DNA of 32,379 nucleotides from Methylotenera sp. GTDB lineage: Bacteria; Pseudomonadota; Gammaproteobacteria; Burkholderiales; Methylophilaceae. The first letter of the stretch is position 1. Every line of letters starts with the position of its first letter. Both the position numbers and the translations under genes were made by a program. Location: positions 1 through 32,379 of the forward strand of contig JABFSF010000090.1 of the NCBI GenBank assembly GCA_013140755.1, in the 5' to 3' direction. This document shows, in pieces, positions 7,955 to 16,114 of the stretch. The notes under the pieces are model-generated. The model was not told the origin of the DNA. It saw only the letters and a program-made list of their open reading frames with translations, and did not search any database.

Positions 7955-7972
7955 CCCTGTATTGCTACGGGG
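7955..7972. terminator. Possible bidirectional terminator between mxaL and the minus-strand cluster
   Basis: A 7-bp stem (CCCTGTA / TACGGGG, one G-U pair) with a TTGC loop lies in the 39-base gap between convergent genes. On the minus strand it is followed a few bases later by TTTT. The stem is short, so this is a weak call supported mainly by position. Confidence 0.35.
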
Positions 7973-7978
7973 TAATCA

Positions 7979-8218
7979 CTAAACGACTGGTTGTTGACCG
8001 TAGTTGTTTTTGCCTGCGTCGTTAGCTTTTACGTTTAAGTAAATCCAGTGTACAAGCGTCAGTAAAAACACAAGTAAGCCTAATCCCGTAAATGCATAAT
8101 TCCCGTTTACTACTGTAAGTGCCATAACCGCCAAACATGCTTTTAACGCGAAACGCCATTTGTTTAATGATGAAGCTTGCGGAATCAAGGTTTCGAGCCT
8201 CGATTTATTTCTTTGCAT
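7979..8218 (-). CDS. Small two-helix membrane protein, function unknown
   Basis: This 79-residue protein starts at the ATG at 8218; a TTG codon directly before it also keeps the frame open. The N-terminus is basic (QRNKSRLE). Two hydrophobic helices follow at about 26-38 and 44-62 (FTGLGLLVFLLTLVHWIY), and a short polar tail ends NNYGQQPVV. I do not recognise a family. It lies 5 bases after the stop of the interrupted gene at 8224-8886 on the same strand, so it would be the last gene of the pmbA-ribE-ribBX-ftsY run. Confidence 0.6.
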   Translation of the reverse strand: MQRNKSRLETLIPQASSLNKWRFALKACLAVMALTVVNGNYAFTGLGLLVFLLTLVHWIYLNVKANDAGKNNYGQQPVV

Positions 8219-8223
8219 CAAGG

Positions 8224-8886
8224 CTACGTTTTCTTAACGGTTTCGAGCCATTCAACGAATTTATTAACTTCAGATAATGCAAAGAACAATTTTTCATGGG
8301 TAATATGAACAGTTGGGGGGATAAGCCAACTGCGCATCCCCTCCTCAATATCAGAGTAAAAAAATGATTCTTCTCTACTGTTAATGAAGAATGGATGAGG
8401 TAGCTTTTCAAGGTCTGTGAATGAATAATGTGAACTGTCTCTAGTAATTGATTCAGGGTGCTGAACTCTATTTCTTGCTAAAATAATCTCTTCCAAAACT
8501 TTAAAGTCAGCAGGGCTGTCATCAAATTGAATTTGATAATGGTGCGCGAAGTAATCCTTATATCCATTTAGCCACCCATTCGTCTTATAGTCAGGTTTAA
8601 ATAAGCTGTTAGCTGGACAGCCTCGCTGGCTCACTGTCTCCTTGAAATATAATTGAAATGTGGCTGCAAGCATGGATATGCATGTACGCCCAAGAACCTA
8701 GAGAGACTCTTCAGCCTCTAACCAATCTTCTAGGAAGGGAGGTTCAGGGTCTTCGCTATACGGTGCTGCAAATGGCACTTCGTTAGATTCAATAAGTCGC
8801 TTACGTTCAATATATACAGCCGAGGATATTACATAAAGTTGCTTAATAAATTTTACCCGCTGATTCAAAAAATATTGTATGTCCAT
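8224..8886 (-). pseudogene. Conserved hypothetical gene interrupted by one in-frame amber codon
   Basis: A single reading frame runs from an ATG at 8886 to a TAG at 8224-8226 (221 codons including the final stop). It is broken only by TAG at 8698-8700, codon 63. The peptide before the stop (ending L-E-D-W-L-E-A-E-E-S-L) and after it (V-L-G-R-T-C-I-S-M-L-A-A) read naturally as one protein. A C-to-T change of CAG (Gln) is the simplest origin. The product would be soluble and helical, with an L-A-R-N-R-V-Q-H-P-E-S segment, typical of a family of uncharacterised bacterial proteins I recall but cannot name. Its ATG overlaps the ftsY stop (TGATG), so it would be translationally coupled to ftsY. The absence of any other damage suggests a recent mutation, readthrough, restart at the ATG at 8673, or a sequencing error. 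Confidence 0.75.
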
Positions 8887-9863
8887 CAATCAATCATCGC
8901 ATCAATAAACTCAGCGGCATTAAACGGGCGTAAATCATCAATGCCTTCACCAATGCCAATAAAGCGAATCGGTATTGGGCGAGCTTCGGCGATTGCCGCG
9001 ATAACGCCACCTTTAGCCGTACCATCTAGTTTACTAAGTACCAAGCCTGTTACGCCTAAAGCATCGTCAAAGGTTTTAACTTGGGTTACAGCATTTTGAC
9101 CAGTGTTGGCATCTAATACCAATAGCACTTCATGCGGGGCATTGGGGAGCGCTTTGTTCATTACGCGCTTTACTTTGGCGATTTCATCCATTAAGTGCAT
9201 TTGCGTAGGCAGGCGGCCAGCTGTGTCGGCCAATACGATGTCTATATTTTTGGCAATAGCTGAATTGATCGCATCAAACATCACCGCAGCAGGGTCGCCA
9301 CTGGTTTGCGCTACCACGTGTACATTGTTGCGCTCACCCCATACTTGCAGTTGCTCACGCGCAGCGGCTCTAAAGGTGTCACCTGCGGCAATGAGTACGC
9401 TTTTGCCTTGTGATTGAAAATGTTTAGCAAGCTTGCCGATAGAGGTGGTTTTGCCTGCGCCATTCACCCCTGCCAACATAATAATAAAAGGCTTGTGAGT
9501 GCTGGTTTCTAGCGGTTGTTGCAGGGGGGTGAGTAGGTCAGACATTGCAGCTTTGAGTGCGGCTTTGAGTTGCACGGTGTCGTCTAAATTTTGTGCTTTA
9601 ACCCGGTTTTTAATGTCATCTAATAAGTTCTTAGTGGCGTTCACGCCTACGTCTGAAGTGAGTAAAATCGTTTCAAGCTCTTCATACACTTCAGCATCAA
9701 TTTTACCACCACCGAATAAGCTTGCAAGTTGGTTGCCAAGCTGGCTGCGTGTTTTGGCTAAGCCTTGTTTTAAGCGTTCTGCCCAACTTTTAGTGGGAGT
9801 GATTTCGGCGGTGTTCGCTTCAGCGGCGGGCGGGGTTTTATCTTTTTTGAAAAAATCGAACAT
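8886..9863 (-). CDS. ftsY: FtsY, signal recognition particle receptor GTPase
   Basis: This SRP receptor docks SRP-ribosome complexes at the membrane and, with Ffh, drives co-translational insertion by mutual GTP hydrolysis. The start M-F-D-F-F-K-K-D at 9863 is preferred over the longer open frame from 9905, which would add 14 unrelated residues and run into ribBX; this gives 325 residues. The acidic A domain is very short. The NG domain shows G1 GVNGAGKTTSIGK, the D-T-F-R-A-A-A insertion-box motif, G3 DTAGRLPTQMHLMDE, G4 SKLDGTAKGG and the closing GIGEGIDDLRPF. It begins 25 bases after ribBX, and its TGA overlaps the ATG of the next, interrupted gene. Confidence 0.96.
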   Translation of the reverse strand: MFDFFKKDKTPPAAEANTAEITPTKSWAERLKQGLAKTRSQLGNQLASLFGGGKIDAEVYEELETILLTSDVGVNATKNLLDDIKNRVKAQNLDDTVQLKAALKAAMSDLLTPLQQPLETSTHKPFIIMLAGVNGAGKTTSIGKLAKHFQSQGKSVLIAAGDTFRAAAREQLQVWGERNNVHVVAQTSGDPAAVMFDAINSAIAKNIDIVLADTAGRLPTQMHLMDEIAKVKRVMNKALPNAPHEVLLVLDANTGQNAVTQVKTFDDALGVTGLVLSKLDGTAKGGVIAAIAEARPIPIRFIGIGEGIDDLRPFNAAEFIDAMID

Positions 9864-9888
9864 AGGTTTTAATGGTGCATAATTTAAA

Positions 9889-10995
9889 TTAAACAGGGCT
9901 AGCATTAGCTTCCAAATAACCCGTTACTTCTAAGCCAAAGCCTGCCATGCTGGGCATTTTGCGCGGGTTAGCAAGCAGTTTCATTTTTCGCACGCCGCAG
10001 TCGCGCAAAATTTGCGAGCCGATGCCGTAAGTGCGTAACTCTTGATTAAATCGAATCGGCTCATCTGCGCCTTGAATGCGCGCTACAATGGATTCGCCAG
10101 TTTCCGCTTGGCGCAGTAATACCATTACACCAACTTCAGCATCGGCAATGGTTTTCATGGCGTTAAGCGTGTTCCAGCTATGTGAGCAGTTACTGCTGTC
10201 TAATAAATCAAATACTGAAAGCGGCTCGTGTACGCGCACCAGCACTTCTTGGTTGGGCGTGGGCGTGCCTTTCATTAACACTAAGTGGGTTTCTTTACCG
10301 ATTTTGTCGTGGTAGGCAATGAGTGTCATTTCGCCATAGGGTGTTTGCACCATGCGCTCGGCTGTGCGCTCAATCAAGCTTTCTGTCTCAGCACGGTAGT
10401 GAATTAAATCGGCAATAGTGCCAATTTTTAAGCCATGCTCGGCGGCAAATATCATTAAATCTGGTAGGCGTGCCATGCTACCATCGTCTTTTAAAATTTC
10501 GCAAATGACGCTGGCAGGCTCTAAACCTGCAAGTTGTGCTAAATCGCAGCCTGCCTCAGTGTGACCAGCACGTACCAGCACGCCACCATCCATCGCGGTG
10601 AGTGGAAACACATGACCAGGGCTGACAATATCAGCAGGTTTGGCAGTTTTTGCCACAGCAGCTTGAATAGTACGTGCGCGGTCAGCCGCAGAAATTCCCG
10701 TGGTGACGCCTTCAGCCGCTTCAATTGAAACCGTAAAATTGGTGCCCATGCGTGCGCCGTTTTTTTGCACCATTTTGTTTAATTTGAGTTGATTACAGCG
10801 TGCGTCAGTAAGCGTTAAGCAAATCAATCCACGACCATGCTTTGCCATAAAGTTAATGTGTTCCGCAGTTGCAAATTCTGCCGCGAGAACCAAATCTCCT
10901 TCGTTTTCGCGGTGTTCATCATCCACCAACACCACCATGCGACCTTGTTTGATTTCTGCAATAATTTCTTGAGCAGGGCTAATTTGATTACTCAT
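9889..10995 (-). CDS. ribB: RibBX: 3,4-dihydroxy-2-butanone-4-phosphate synthase with degenerate GTP cyclohydrolase II domain
   Basis: This 368-residue protein acts in riboflavin synthesis. The N-terminal half (about 1-205) is an intact DHBP synthase converting ribulose 5-phosphate: it has [25 protein letters not shown] and HTEAGCDL. The C-terminal half is related to GTP cyclohydrolase II but lacks its active site. Where a true RibA has a three-cysteine zinc site (E-C then C-x-C), this protein has V-H-E-P-L and S-S-N-C-S-H, and the G-R-G-I segment is replaced by A-E-T-G-E-S. It therefore fits the RibBX variant described in Proteobacteria, and a separate ribA should exist elsewhere. Its start overlaps the end of ribE by 8 bases. 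Confidence 0.92.
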   Translation of the reverse strand: MSNQISPAQEIIAEIKQGRMVVLVDDEHRENEGDLVLAAEFATAEHINFMAKHGRGLICLTLTDARCNQLKLNKMVQKNGARMGTNFTVSIEAAEGVTTGISAADRARTIQAAVAKTAKPADIVSPGHVFPLTAMDGGVLVRAGHTEAGCDLAQLAGLEPASVICEILKDDGSMARLPDLMIFAAEHGLKIGTIADLIHYRAETESLIERTAERMVQTPYGEMTLIAYHDKIGKETHLVLMKGTPTPNQEVLVRVHEPLSVFDLLDSSNCSHSWNTLNAMKTIADAEVGVMVLLRQAETGESIVARIQGADEPIRFNQELRTYGIGSQILRDCGVRKMKLLANPRKMPSMAGFGLEVTGYLEANASPV

Positions 10996-11602
10996 TTGAT
11001 ACGCTCGCTGATTCTTGTTCCCAAAGCGTCATGCGCTCAACATAACGTGCAATTTGGTCAACCTCTAAATTGATACGGCTACCCGCTTTTAGCCATTTTA
11101 AAGTCGTGTTTTCAAGGGTATGGGGGATTAAGTTAATGCTAAATTCATCGCCTATGACTTGATTGACAGTCAGGCTTACGCCATCCACACAAATCGAGCC
11201 TTTTACGGTAATGTATTTAGAAATGGCATGTGGCGCGCGAAGATTTAATTGCCAGCATTCGCCAAGTGACTCAAAACTGACCACTTCACCCACGCCGTCC
11301 ACATGACCACTCATCAAGTGCCCACCTAGTCTATCAGATAAGCGCAACGCTTTTTCTAAATTAACAGGGTGTGCGTATTGCAAACCCTCGGTAACCGAGA
11401 GTGTTTCTTTTGAAACATGCGCCTCAAAATGAGATGCGCCTAACGTAATCACGGTGAGGCATACACCATTGACGGCGATGCTATCGCCCAATTGTACATC
11501 GCCCATATCGAGTTGGTGGGTAGAAATAGCAAGCTGTACATCGTTACCTATTGGCGTAACTTGTGTGATTGCTCCGACGGATTGAATGATTCCTGTAAAC
11601 AT
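10988..11602 (-). CDS. ribE: Riboflavin synthase alpha subunit
   Basis: This 204-residue riboflavin synthase catalyses dismutation of two 6,7-dimethyl-8-ribityllumazines into riboflavin. It opens with the diagnostic MFTGIIQ. The two homologous lumazine-binding beta-barrels are visible: one contains D-S-I-A-V-N-G-V-C-L-T-V and S-G-H-V-D-G-V-G (residues to about 100), the second G-S-I-C-V-D-G-V-S-L-T-V-N (about 130-145). Length is normal for the family. It follows pmbA by 45 bases and overlaps ribBX by 8 bases, so riboflavin synthesis and ftsY share a transcription unit here. Confidence 0.95.
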   Translation of the reverse strand: MFTGIIQSVGAITQVTPIGNDVQLAISTHQLDMGDVQLGDSIAVNGVCLTVITLGASHFEAHVSKETLSVTEGLQYAHPVNLEKALRLSDRLGGHLMSGHVDGVGEVVSFESLGECWQLNLRAPHAISKYITVKGSICVDGVSLTVNQVIGDEFSINLIPHTLENTTLKWLKAGSRINLEVDQIARYVERMTLWEQESASVSNE

Positions 11603-11647
11603 AGTGAGATTTTAACCTATATCGCATTTTTATTAAGAAATTATGGC

Positions 11648-12988
11648 TTATTCACACGCGATGGTCATCTGCTCAATTAAAATTGAGCCGACTTGTTTGG
11701 AGCCTTGTACCAACACATCATTGCCAATAGAGACAATGTTTTTCAGCATATCAGCCATATTGCTGGCAATGGTGATTTCTTCTACAGGGTGAATAATCAC
11801 GCCGTTTTCTACCCAAAAGCCAGCCGCACCGCGTGAGTAGTCACCTGTTACCATGTTCATGCCGTGACCGAGTAATTCAGTGACCACTAAGCCTGTGTCC
11901 ATTTGTTTGAGTAAGCCTGCAAAATCACAATCGCCAGACCGCACGATTAAATTATGGTTGCCGCCTGCGTTGCCTGTGGTTTTCATGCCGAGTTTACGGG
12001 CGGAATAGCTGCCCAGCATGTAGCTTTGTAGCACACCATCTTGCACCAATTGGCGTGGGTGGGTTGCCACACCTTCGTTATCAAATGGGCTGCTGGCCAG
12101 ACCTTTTTTAATGAATGGATCCTCGTAAATATTGAGCAATGGCGAGGCAATTTGTTTGCCTAAGCTATCTAACAAAAATGAGGATTTTCGGTATAAATTG
12201 CCACCAGAAATAGCACTTATTAGGGTTGAAATAATGCCACTTGCTAATGCTGCTTCAAACAACACAGGCACTTGGCAGGTTTTGATTTTCTGAGCATTCA
12301 AGCGGCGTAATGTGCGCTCACCCGCAATTTTCCCTACTTCGCTGGCAGGCAGTAAATCTGAGGCTTCGCGAGCAGTACTATACCAATAATCGCGCTGCAT
12401 ACTATCGGCAGATTCTGCAATAACCGAGCAGCTGATGCCGTGTCTTGAGCTAAGATAGCCACCAGTAAAGCCGTGACTGTTACTGTAGGCAAAAAAACCT
12501 TCACCTGTTGAAACGTTTGCACCTTCTGAATTGCTAATGCGGTTATCTACGCTTAATGCGGCCTCTTCACAGGTTTTTGCAATCGCAATCGCTTCATCCA
12601 CTGAAATGCGCCAAGGGTGATGCAATGCTAAATCTGGAATGTCTTTTGCCATTAAATCAGCATCTGCTAAGCCGCAAAATTCATCTTGCGCTGTATATTT
12701 TGCAATATTACAAGCTGCGGAAACGGTATCTTTTAATGCCTGTGGGCTTAGATCAGATGTGCTGGCATGACCTTTTTGTTTGCCAAAATAAACAGTGACA
12801 GACATGCCTTTATCGCGGTTGTACTCAATATTTTCAGTCTCGCCCAAGCGCACTGAAACGTTTTGCCCGATACTCATGCTTAGTTCTGCTTCAGCAGCAC
12901 TTGCACCTTGTGCTTTGGCTACCTTGAGCACATCTTCTGACATCTGCTTAATTTCATCTAAAGTGTAACTAAATCGTGAGGTTGCCAT
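11648..12988 (-). CDS. pmbA: PmbA (TldE) metalloprotease subunit
   Basis: This 446-residue PmbA/TldD-family protein of the cytoplasm pairs with TldD to form a protease; in enterobacteria it matures microcin B17 and degrades CcdA. Characteristic stretches are the N-terminal A-S-A-A-E-A-E-L and the G-M-S-V-T-V-Y-F-G-K-Q-K-G-H-A-S-T-S-D-L-S, and the C-terminal T-G-N-A-G-G-N-H-N and T-G-D-Y-S-R-G-A-A-G-F-W-V-E-N-G. No HExxxH is present, as expected for PmbA rather than TldD. It is divergent from darP, a pairing often seen in Beta- and Gammaproteobacteria. The ATG at 12988 is 92 bases from the darP start. Confidence 0.95.
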   Translation of the reverse strand: MATSRFSYTLDEIKQMSEDVLKVAKAQGASAAEAELSMSIGQNVSVRLGETENIEYNRDKGMSVTVYFGKQKGHASTSDLSPQALKDTVSAACNIAKYTAQDEFCGLADADLMAKDIPDLALHHPWRISVDEAIAIAKTCEEAALSVDNRISNSEGANVSTGEGFFAYSNSHGFTGGYLSSRHGISCSVIAESADSMQRDYWYSTAREASDLLPASEVGKIAGERTLRRLNAQKIKTCQVPVLFEAALASGIISTLISAISGGNLYRKSSFLLDSLGKQIASPLLNIYEDPFIKKGLASSPFDNEGVATHPRQLVQDGVLQSYMLGSYSARKLGMKTTGNAGGNHNLIVRSGDCDFAGLLKQMDTGLVVTELLGHGMNMVTGDYSRGAAGFWVENGVIIHPVEEITIASNMADMLKNIVSIGNDVLVQGSKQVGSILIEQMTIACE

Positions 12989-13063
12989 GATATTTCCGTG
13001 GATATTTTAGGTAAAAAGAGGTTGTTTAAGGTGCCTGAGTTACAAGTACTAAAAACACAAGGC

Positions 13064-13072
13064 TGTTATAAT
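13064..13072 (+). promoter_or_regulatory. Extended -10 promoter directly upstream of darP
   Basis: TGTTATAAT (TG, one base, TATAAT) is a perfect extended -10 element. No good -35 is visible at the right distance. The predicted transcription start, about 7 bases past the -10, falls within 1-3 bases of the darP ATG at 13081, which would give a leaderless or nearly leaderless mRNA. Confidence 0.5.
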
Positions 13073-13080
13073 ACCGCAAC

Positions 13081-13671
13081 ATGAAAACGAAAAAGACAAA
13101 CTCAGGCACTGATTTTAGTTTTGACGCAAATTTAGCCGCCAAGCAAAATGCAGAAGAAATCATCAGTAAAACGCAACTTAAAGCACAAGCCGATGCACAA
13201 CAAGCTTTAGGCGTGCGCTTATGTGAGCTTTCTAAAGAAAAGCTGGCTAAACTTGATTTGCCAGAAGCTTTACTTACTGCTGTGTTAGAGAGTAAAAAAA
13301 TCACCGCTAATGGTGCAATGCGCCGCCATAAACAGTACTTAGGCAGGCTCATGCGTGAGATTGATACCGCGCCGATTGAAGACCAATTAGCAAAGTGGGA
13401 TGGCAAACATACGGCTGAAAATGCATACTTTCACGGCTTAGAACGCTGGCGTGACCGCATGATTAGTGACGTGAATGTATTGAATGAATTTATTGCGCAA
13501 CACCCACAAACTGACCCGCTAGCAATTCAGCAACTACGCACTTTGGTGCGCAATGCGCAAAAAGAGTTAGCCGCGAGCAAATCGCCCAAAAGTAGCCGTG
13601 AGATATTTAAATTGCTGCGTGAGTTAACGCAAACTTCTGATAATACTGAAAATGAAATGCCTAATGAATAA
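13081..13671 (+). CDS. darP: DarP (YjgA), 50S ribosome biogenesis factor
   Basis: This 196-residue protein of the DUF615/YjgA family is all-helical and binds late 50S assembly intermediates. Family features are the central A-L-L-T-A-V-L-E-S-K-K-I and G-A-M-R-R-H-K-Q-Y-L-G-R-L-M-R segment (about 63-98), the E-R-W-R-D-R segment, and the C-terminal Q-Q-L-R-T-L-V-R-N-A-Q-K-E followed by K-S-S-R-E-I-F-K-L-L-R-E. The poorly conserved N-terminus and the very close upstream promoter leave the exact start slightly open. The end overlaps the first codons of nhaD, suggesting coupled expression. Confidence 0.93.
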   Translation: MKTKKTNSGTDFSFDANLAAKQNAEEIISKTQLKAQADAQQALGVRLCELSKEKLAKLDLPEALLTAVLESKKITANGAMRRHKQYLGRLMREIDTAPIEDQLAKWDGKHTAENAYFHGLERWRDRMISDVNVLNEFIAQHPQTDPLAIQQLRTLVRNAQKELAASKSPKSSREIFKLLRELTQTSDNTENEMPNE

Positions 13672-15088
13672 GTATATAAATCAGATTTACTTATTGATAT
13701 TGCTGGCGTTAATGCCCAGCTTTGCGTTTACGGCTGAAGCAGGCACATCACTAAACCTCACCAGCCATTGGGTTGGACTAACTTCATTGATTTTATTTTT
13801 CATCGCCTATTTAGTGGTGATGGCTGAAGAGTTTATTCATTTACGAAAATCTAAGCCTGTGGTGCTGACAGCGGGTATTATTTGGGCGTTAATTGCTTGG
13901 TATTATCAGTCACACGATATACCGCATATCGTTGAGCAAGCCTTTAGGCACAATTTGCTTGAATACGCCGAGCTGTTGCTATTTTTAATTGTCGCCATGA
14001 CTTACATTAATGTGATGGACGAACGCCAAGTATTTGAAGCTTTGCGTACTTGGCTGATTCGTAAAGGCTTAAGTTATCGTGCTTTGTTTTGGGTGACGGG
14101 CTTGCTTGCTTTTTGCATTTCCCCTGTGGCGGATAACCTGACCACCGCATTGCTGATGGGTGCAGTAGTCATGGCAGTGGGTGGTAGCAACCAAAGATTT
14201 GTATTGCTTTCGTGCATTAACCTCGTGGTTGCAGCTAATGCAGGCGGAACATTTAGCCCATTTGGCGACATTACTACGCTCATGGTTTGGCAAAAAAACA
14301 TTATCGCCACCAATGGCGCGGTTACTTTCTGGACATTTTTTAGTCTGTTTTTACCCGCACTGGTTAATTGGTTAGTGCCTGCGGCAATCATGACATTTGC
14401 TATTCCTAATGAAAAACCCAAAGGCAAAAGCAATCAACTGCCTATGCGGCGCGGGGCGTTAGTGATTATTAGCTTATTCTTGCTCACCATTGCTAGCGCG
14501 GTGATGGCGCACAGCCTACTTGGCTTGCCACCCGTAATTGGCATGATGACTGGCTTAGGTTTTTTGCAACTCTATTCTTTTATTCTCAAAAAATCAGGTG
14601 AAAAAACACATCTACCTGATAGAAATGGTGATTTAAGTAACCCGACTCCTTACGACATTTACAGCAAAGTCGCACGTGCTGAGTGGGATACTTTATTTTT
14701 CTTCTACGGCGTCATTTTATGCGTGGGTGGTTTAGGCTTTTTAGGTTATTTAGGCTTAGTTTCACAAACCATTTACGGTGGTTGGGGGGCTACTAACGCC
14801 AATATTGCCATTGGGCTTATTTCTGCGGTGGTAGATAATATTCCTGTGATGTTTGCGGTATTGAGCATGATGCCTGATATGAGCGTTGGGCAGTGGATGT
14901 TAGTAACTTTAACTGCTGGCGTGGGCGGCTCGCTACTTTCAATTGGTTCAGCTGCTGGTGTTGCGCTTATGGGACAAGCGCATGGTAGCTACACGTTTTT
15001 TGGGCATTTGAAATGGGCATGGGCGGTAGCACTTGGGTATGCAGCCAGTATTGCCACGCACATGTGGCTGAATGCACATTTGTTTTAA
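13652..15088 (+). CDS. nhaD: NhaD-type sodium:proton antiporter
   Basis: This 478-residue inner-membrane protein with about a dozen hydrophobic segments exports Na+ (or Li+) in exchange for protons. Family signatures include G-L-L-A-F-C-I-S-P-V-A-D-N-L-T-T-A-L-L (near residue 150), A-A-N-A-G-G-T-F-S-P-F-G-D-I-T-T-L-M-V-W and the C-terminal S-A-V-V-D-N-I-P-V. The N-terminus looks like a signal sequence (MNKYINQIYLLILLALMPSF then A-F-T-A-E-A), as in other NhaD proteins. Two ATGs (13652 and 13664) overlap the end of darP; neither has a clear ribosome binding site, and the second fits the signal sequence better. Confidence 0.93.
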   Translation: MKCLMNKYINQIYLLILLALMPSFAFTAEAGTSLNLTSHWVGLTSLILFFIAYLVVMAEEFIHLRKSKPVVLTAGIIWALIAWYYQSHDIPHIVEQAFRHNLLEYAELLLFLIVAMTYINVMDERQVFEALRTWLIRKGLSYRALFWVTGLLAFCISPVADNLTTALLMGAVVMAVGGSNQRFVLLSCINLVVAANAGGTFSPFGDITTLMVWQKNIIATNGAVTFWTFFSLFLPALVNWLVPAAIMTFAIPNEKPKGKSNQLPMRRGALVIISLFLLTIASAVMAHSLLGLPPVIGMMTGLGFLQLYSFILKKSGEKTHLPDRNGDLSNPTPYDIYSKVARAEWDTLFFFYGVILCVGGLGFLGYLGLVSQTIYGGWGATNANIAIGLISAVVDNIPVMFAVLSMMPDMSVGQWMLVTLTAGVGGSLLSIGSAAGVALMGQAHGSYTFFGHLKWAWAVALGYAASIATHMWLNAHLF

Positions 15089-15169
15089 TGCGCTTTTTAA
15101 AACCTTAAAAAATCACTTTAAAACTTACTTTAAAAACCACAAAAAAATCGGTCTGCGAGCCGCATAAAA

Positions 15170-15189
15170 TAAGGCTCACAGAGGCACTG
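15170..15189 (-). repeat. Fragment of the dispersed CCTCTGTGA repeat family
   Basis: The 135-base gap between nhaD and the convergent PDZ gene holds no gene. On the minus strand GTGCCTCTGTGAGCC resembles the elements at 20212-20237, 23761-23779 and 23843-23870. The rest of the gap is AT-rich, with a weak GAGCC / GGCTC stem and no convincing terminator. Confidence 0.35.
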
Positions 15190-15223
15190 CTATGAAGTAT
15201 TGCTAAATTGCACTGAATATTGC

Positions 15224-16051
15224 TTATTTTCGCGCGTTAAGTGCTACGCGCATTTTTACAACATCTTGACCGCGTTGCACTTCAACGGGCACGGTTTGAC
15301 CCGCATATTGCTTAACAGCGGCAAATAAATCATCTGGTTTATTTAATGCTTGCTCGCCAATTTTCAGTAAATTATCCCCTTTAGCAATATTTGCCTTAGC
15401 AGCGGGCGATGCTTTAATCACAGCAATGACTGTCAGTCCTTTCACTTCATCTGCTTTGGGAATACCCGCATTTTCAGCAGGAATCAGCTTAATAATGTGA
15501 ACGCCTAGCAGTGGCATTGGTAGTTTTGCCCAATAGCTTGCATAGTGAATCAACCGAGGGTTCTGTTCAGCATCGTGGTTATTTTTTTCAGCCTCTTCTA
15601 TCCCTTCTTTATCACCATCTAACCTTGTGATTTTAGTTTTTAATGCTGTATTTTTATGATAAACCAGTACTTTATCTGCTTGGATATGGTTGCCATGTTG
15701 TTTCGCTAAATCATCGGGAGTGCTTGTTGAGATAAAAGTAGAAGTGCCCATTAAATCATAGCCATTTTCTAGCATCCGCGTATTATCTTCATCTTCAATG
15801 CCGCCTAACTCTAATTGAGTGTTTGAATTGTGGATGAGTGATTTTAATTGGCTGGCATTTTGCGCAATGTATTTTTCGGCATATAAGTTATTTTGTGACG
15901 TCACATTTTCAGCCGCAAGTGCTTGATGTACATAAAGCATTGCCAATAGCCCTAATAAGCTCATCCATATTAAATGACTCACAGGGTAAAACTTGAGAAT
16001 CTGTAATTTAGCTACAGTTTTATGATTAAAACCATGAATGTTTGGCCGCAT
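15224..16051 (-). CDS. Exported PDZ-domain protein, function unknown
   Basis: This 275-residue protein has a signal or anchor sequence at about 24-46 (LIWMSLLGLLAMLYV then H-Q-A-L-A-A-E), placing the rest in the periplasm. The middle region (about 50-165) is charged and Asn/Asp-rich and not recognised. The last 95 residues form a PDZ domain: L-L-G-V-H-I-I-K-L near 181, a G-L-T-V-I-A-V-I-K-A-S-P-A-A-K-A-N-I core near 205-222, then G-D-N-L-L-K-I-G-E. No protease domain is attached, so it is probably a binding or scaffold protein. AAAGGA upstream of the ATG is a good ribosome binding site. It is divergent from mogA. Confidence 0.75.
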   Translation of the reverse strand: MRPNIHGFNHKTVAKLQILKFYPVSHLIWMSLLGLLAMLYVHQALAAENVTSQNNLYAEKYIAQNASQLKSLIHNSNTQLELGGIEDEDNTRMLENGYDLMGTSTFISTSTPDDLAKQHGNHIQADKVLVYHKNTALKTKITRLDGDKEGIEEAEKNNHDAEQNPRLIHYASYWAKLPMPLLGVHIIKLIPAENAGIPKADEVKGLTVIAVIKASPAAKANIAKGDNLLKIGEQALNKPDDLFAAVKQYAGQTVPVEVQRGQDVVKMRVALNARK

Positions 16052-16114
16052 AAAAAATCCTTTATTGTCTAAAATGATATGATTTAAGTCTCAAGCAACA
16101 TAACAGACACGCAA

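Noticed and set aside
8205-8411. Minus-strand frame of 68 residues across the end of the interrupted gene
   Set aside because: Different frame from the two fluent halves at 8224-8886; no motif, so treated as a shadow.
9499-9882. Plus-strand open frame of 127 residues opposite ftsY
   Set aside because: Shadow of the FtsY N domain; Ser/Cys-rich with no motif.
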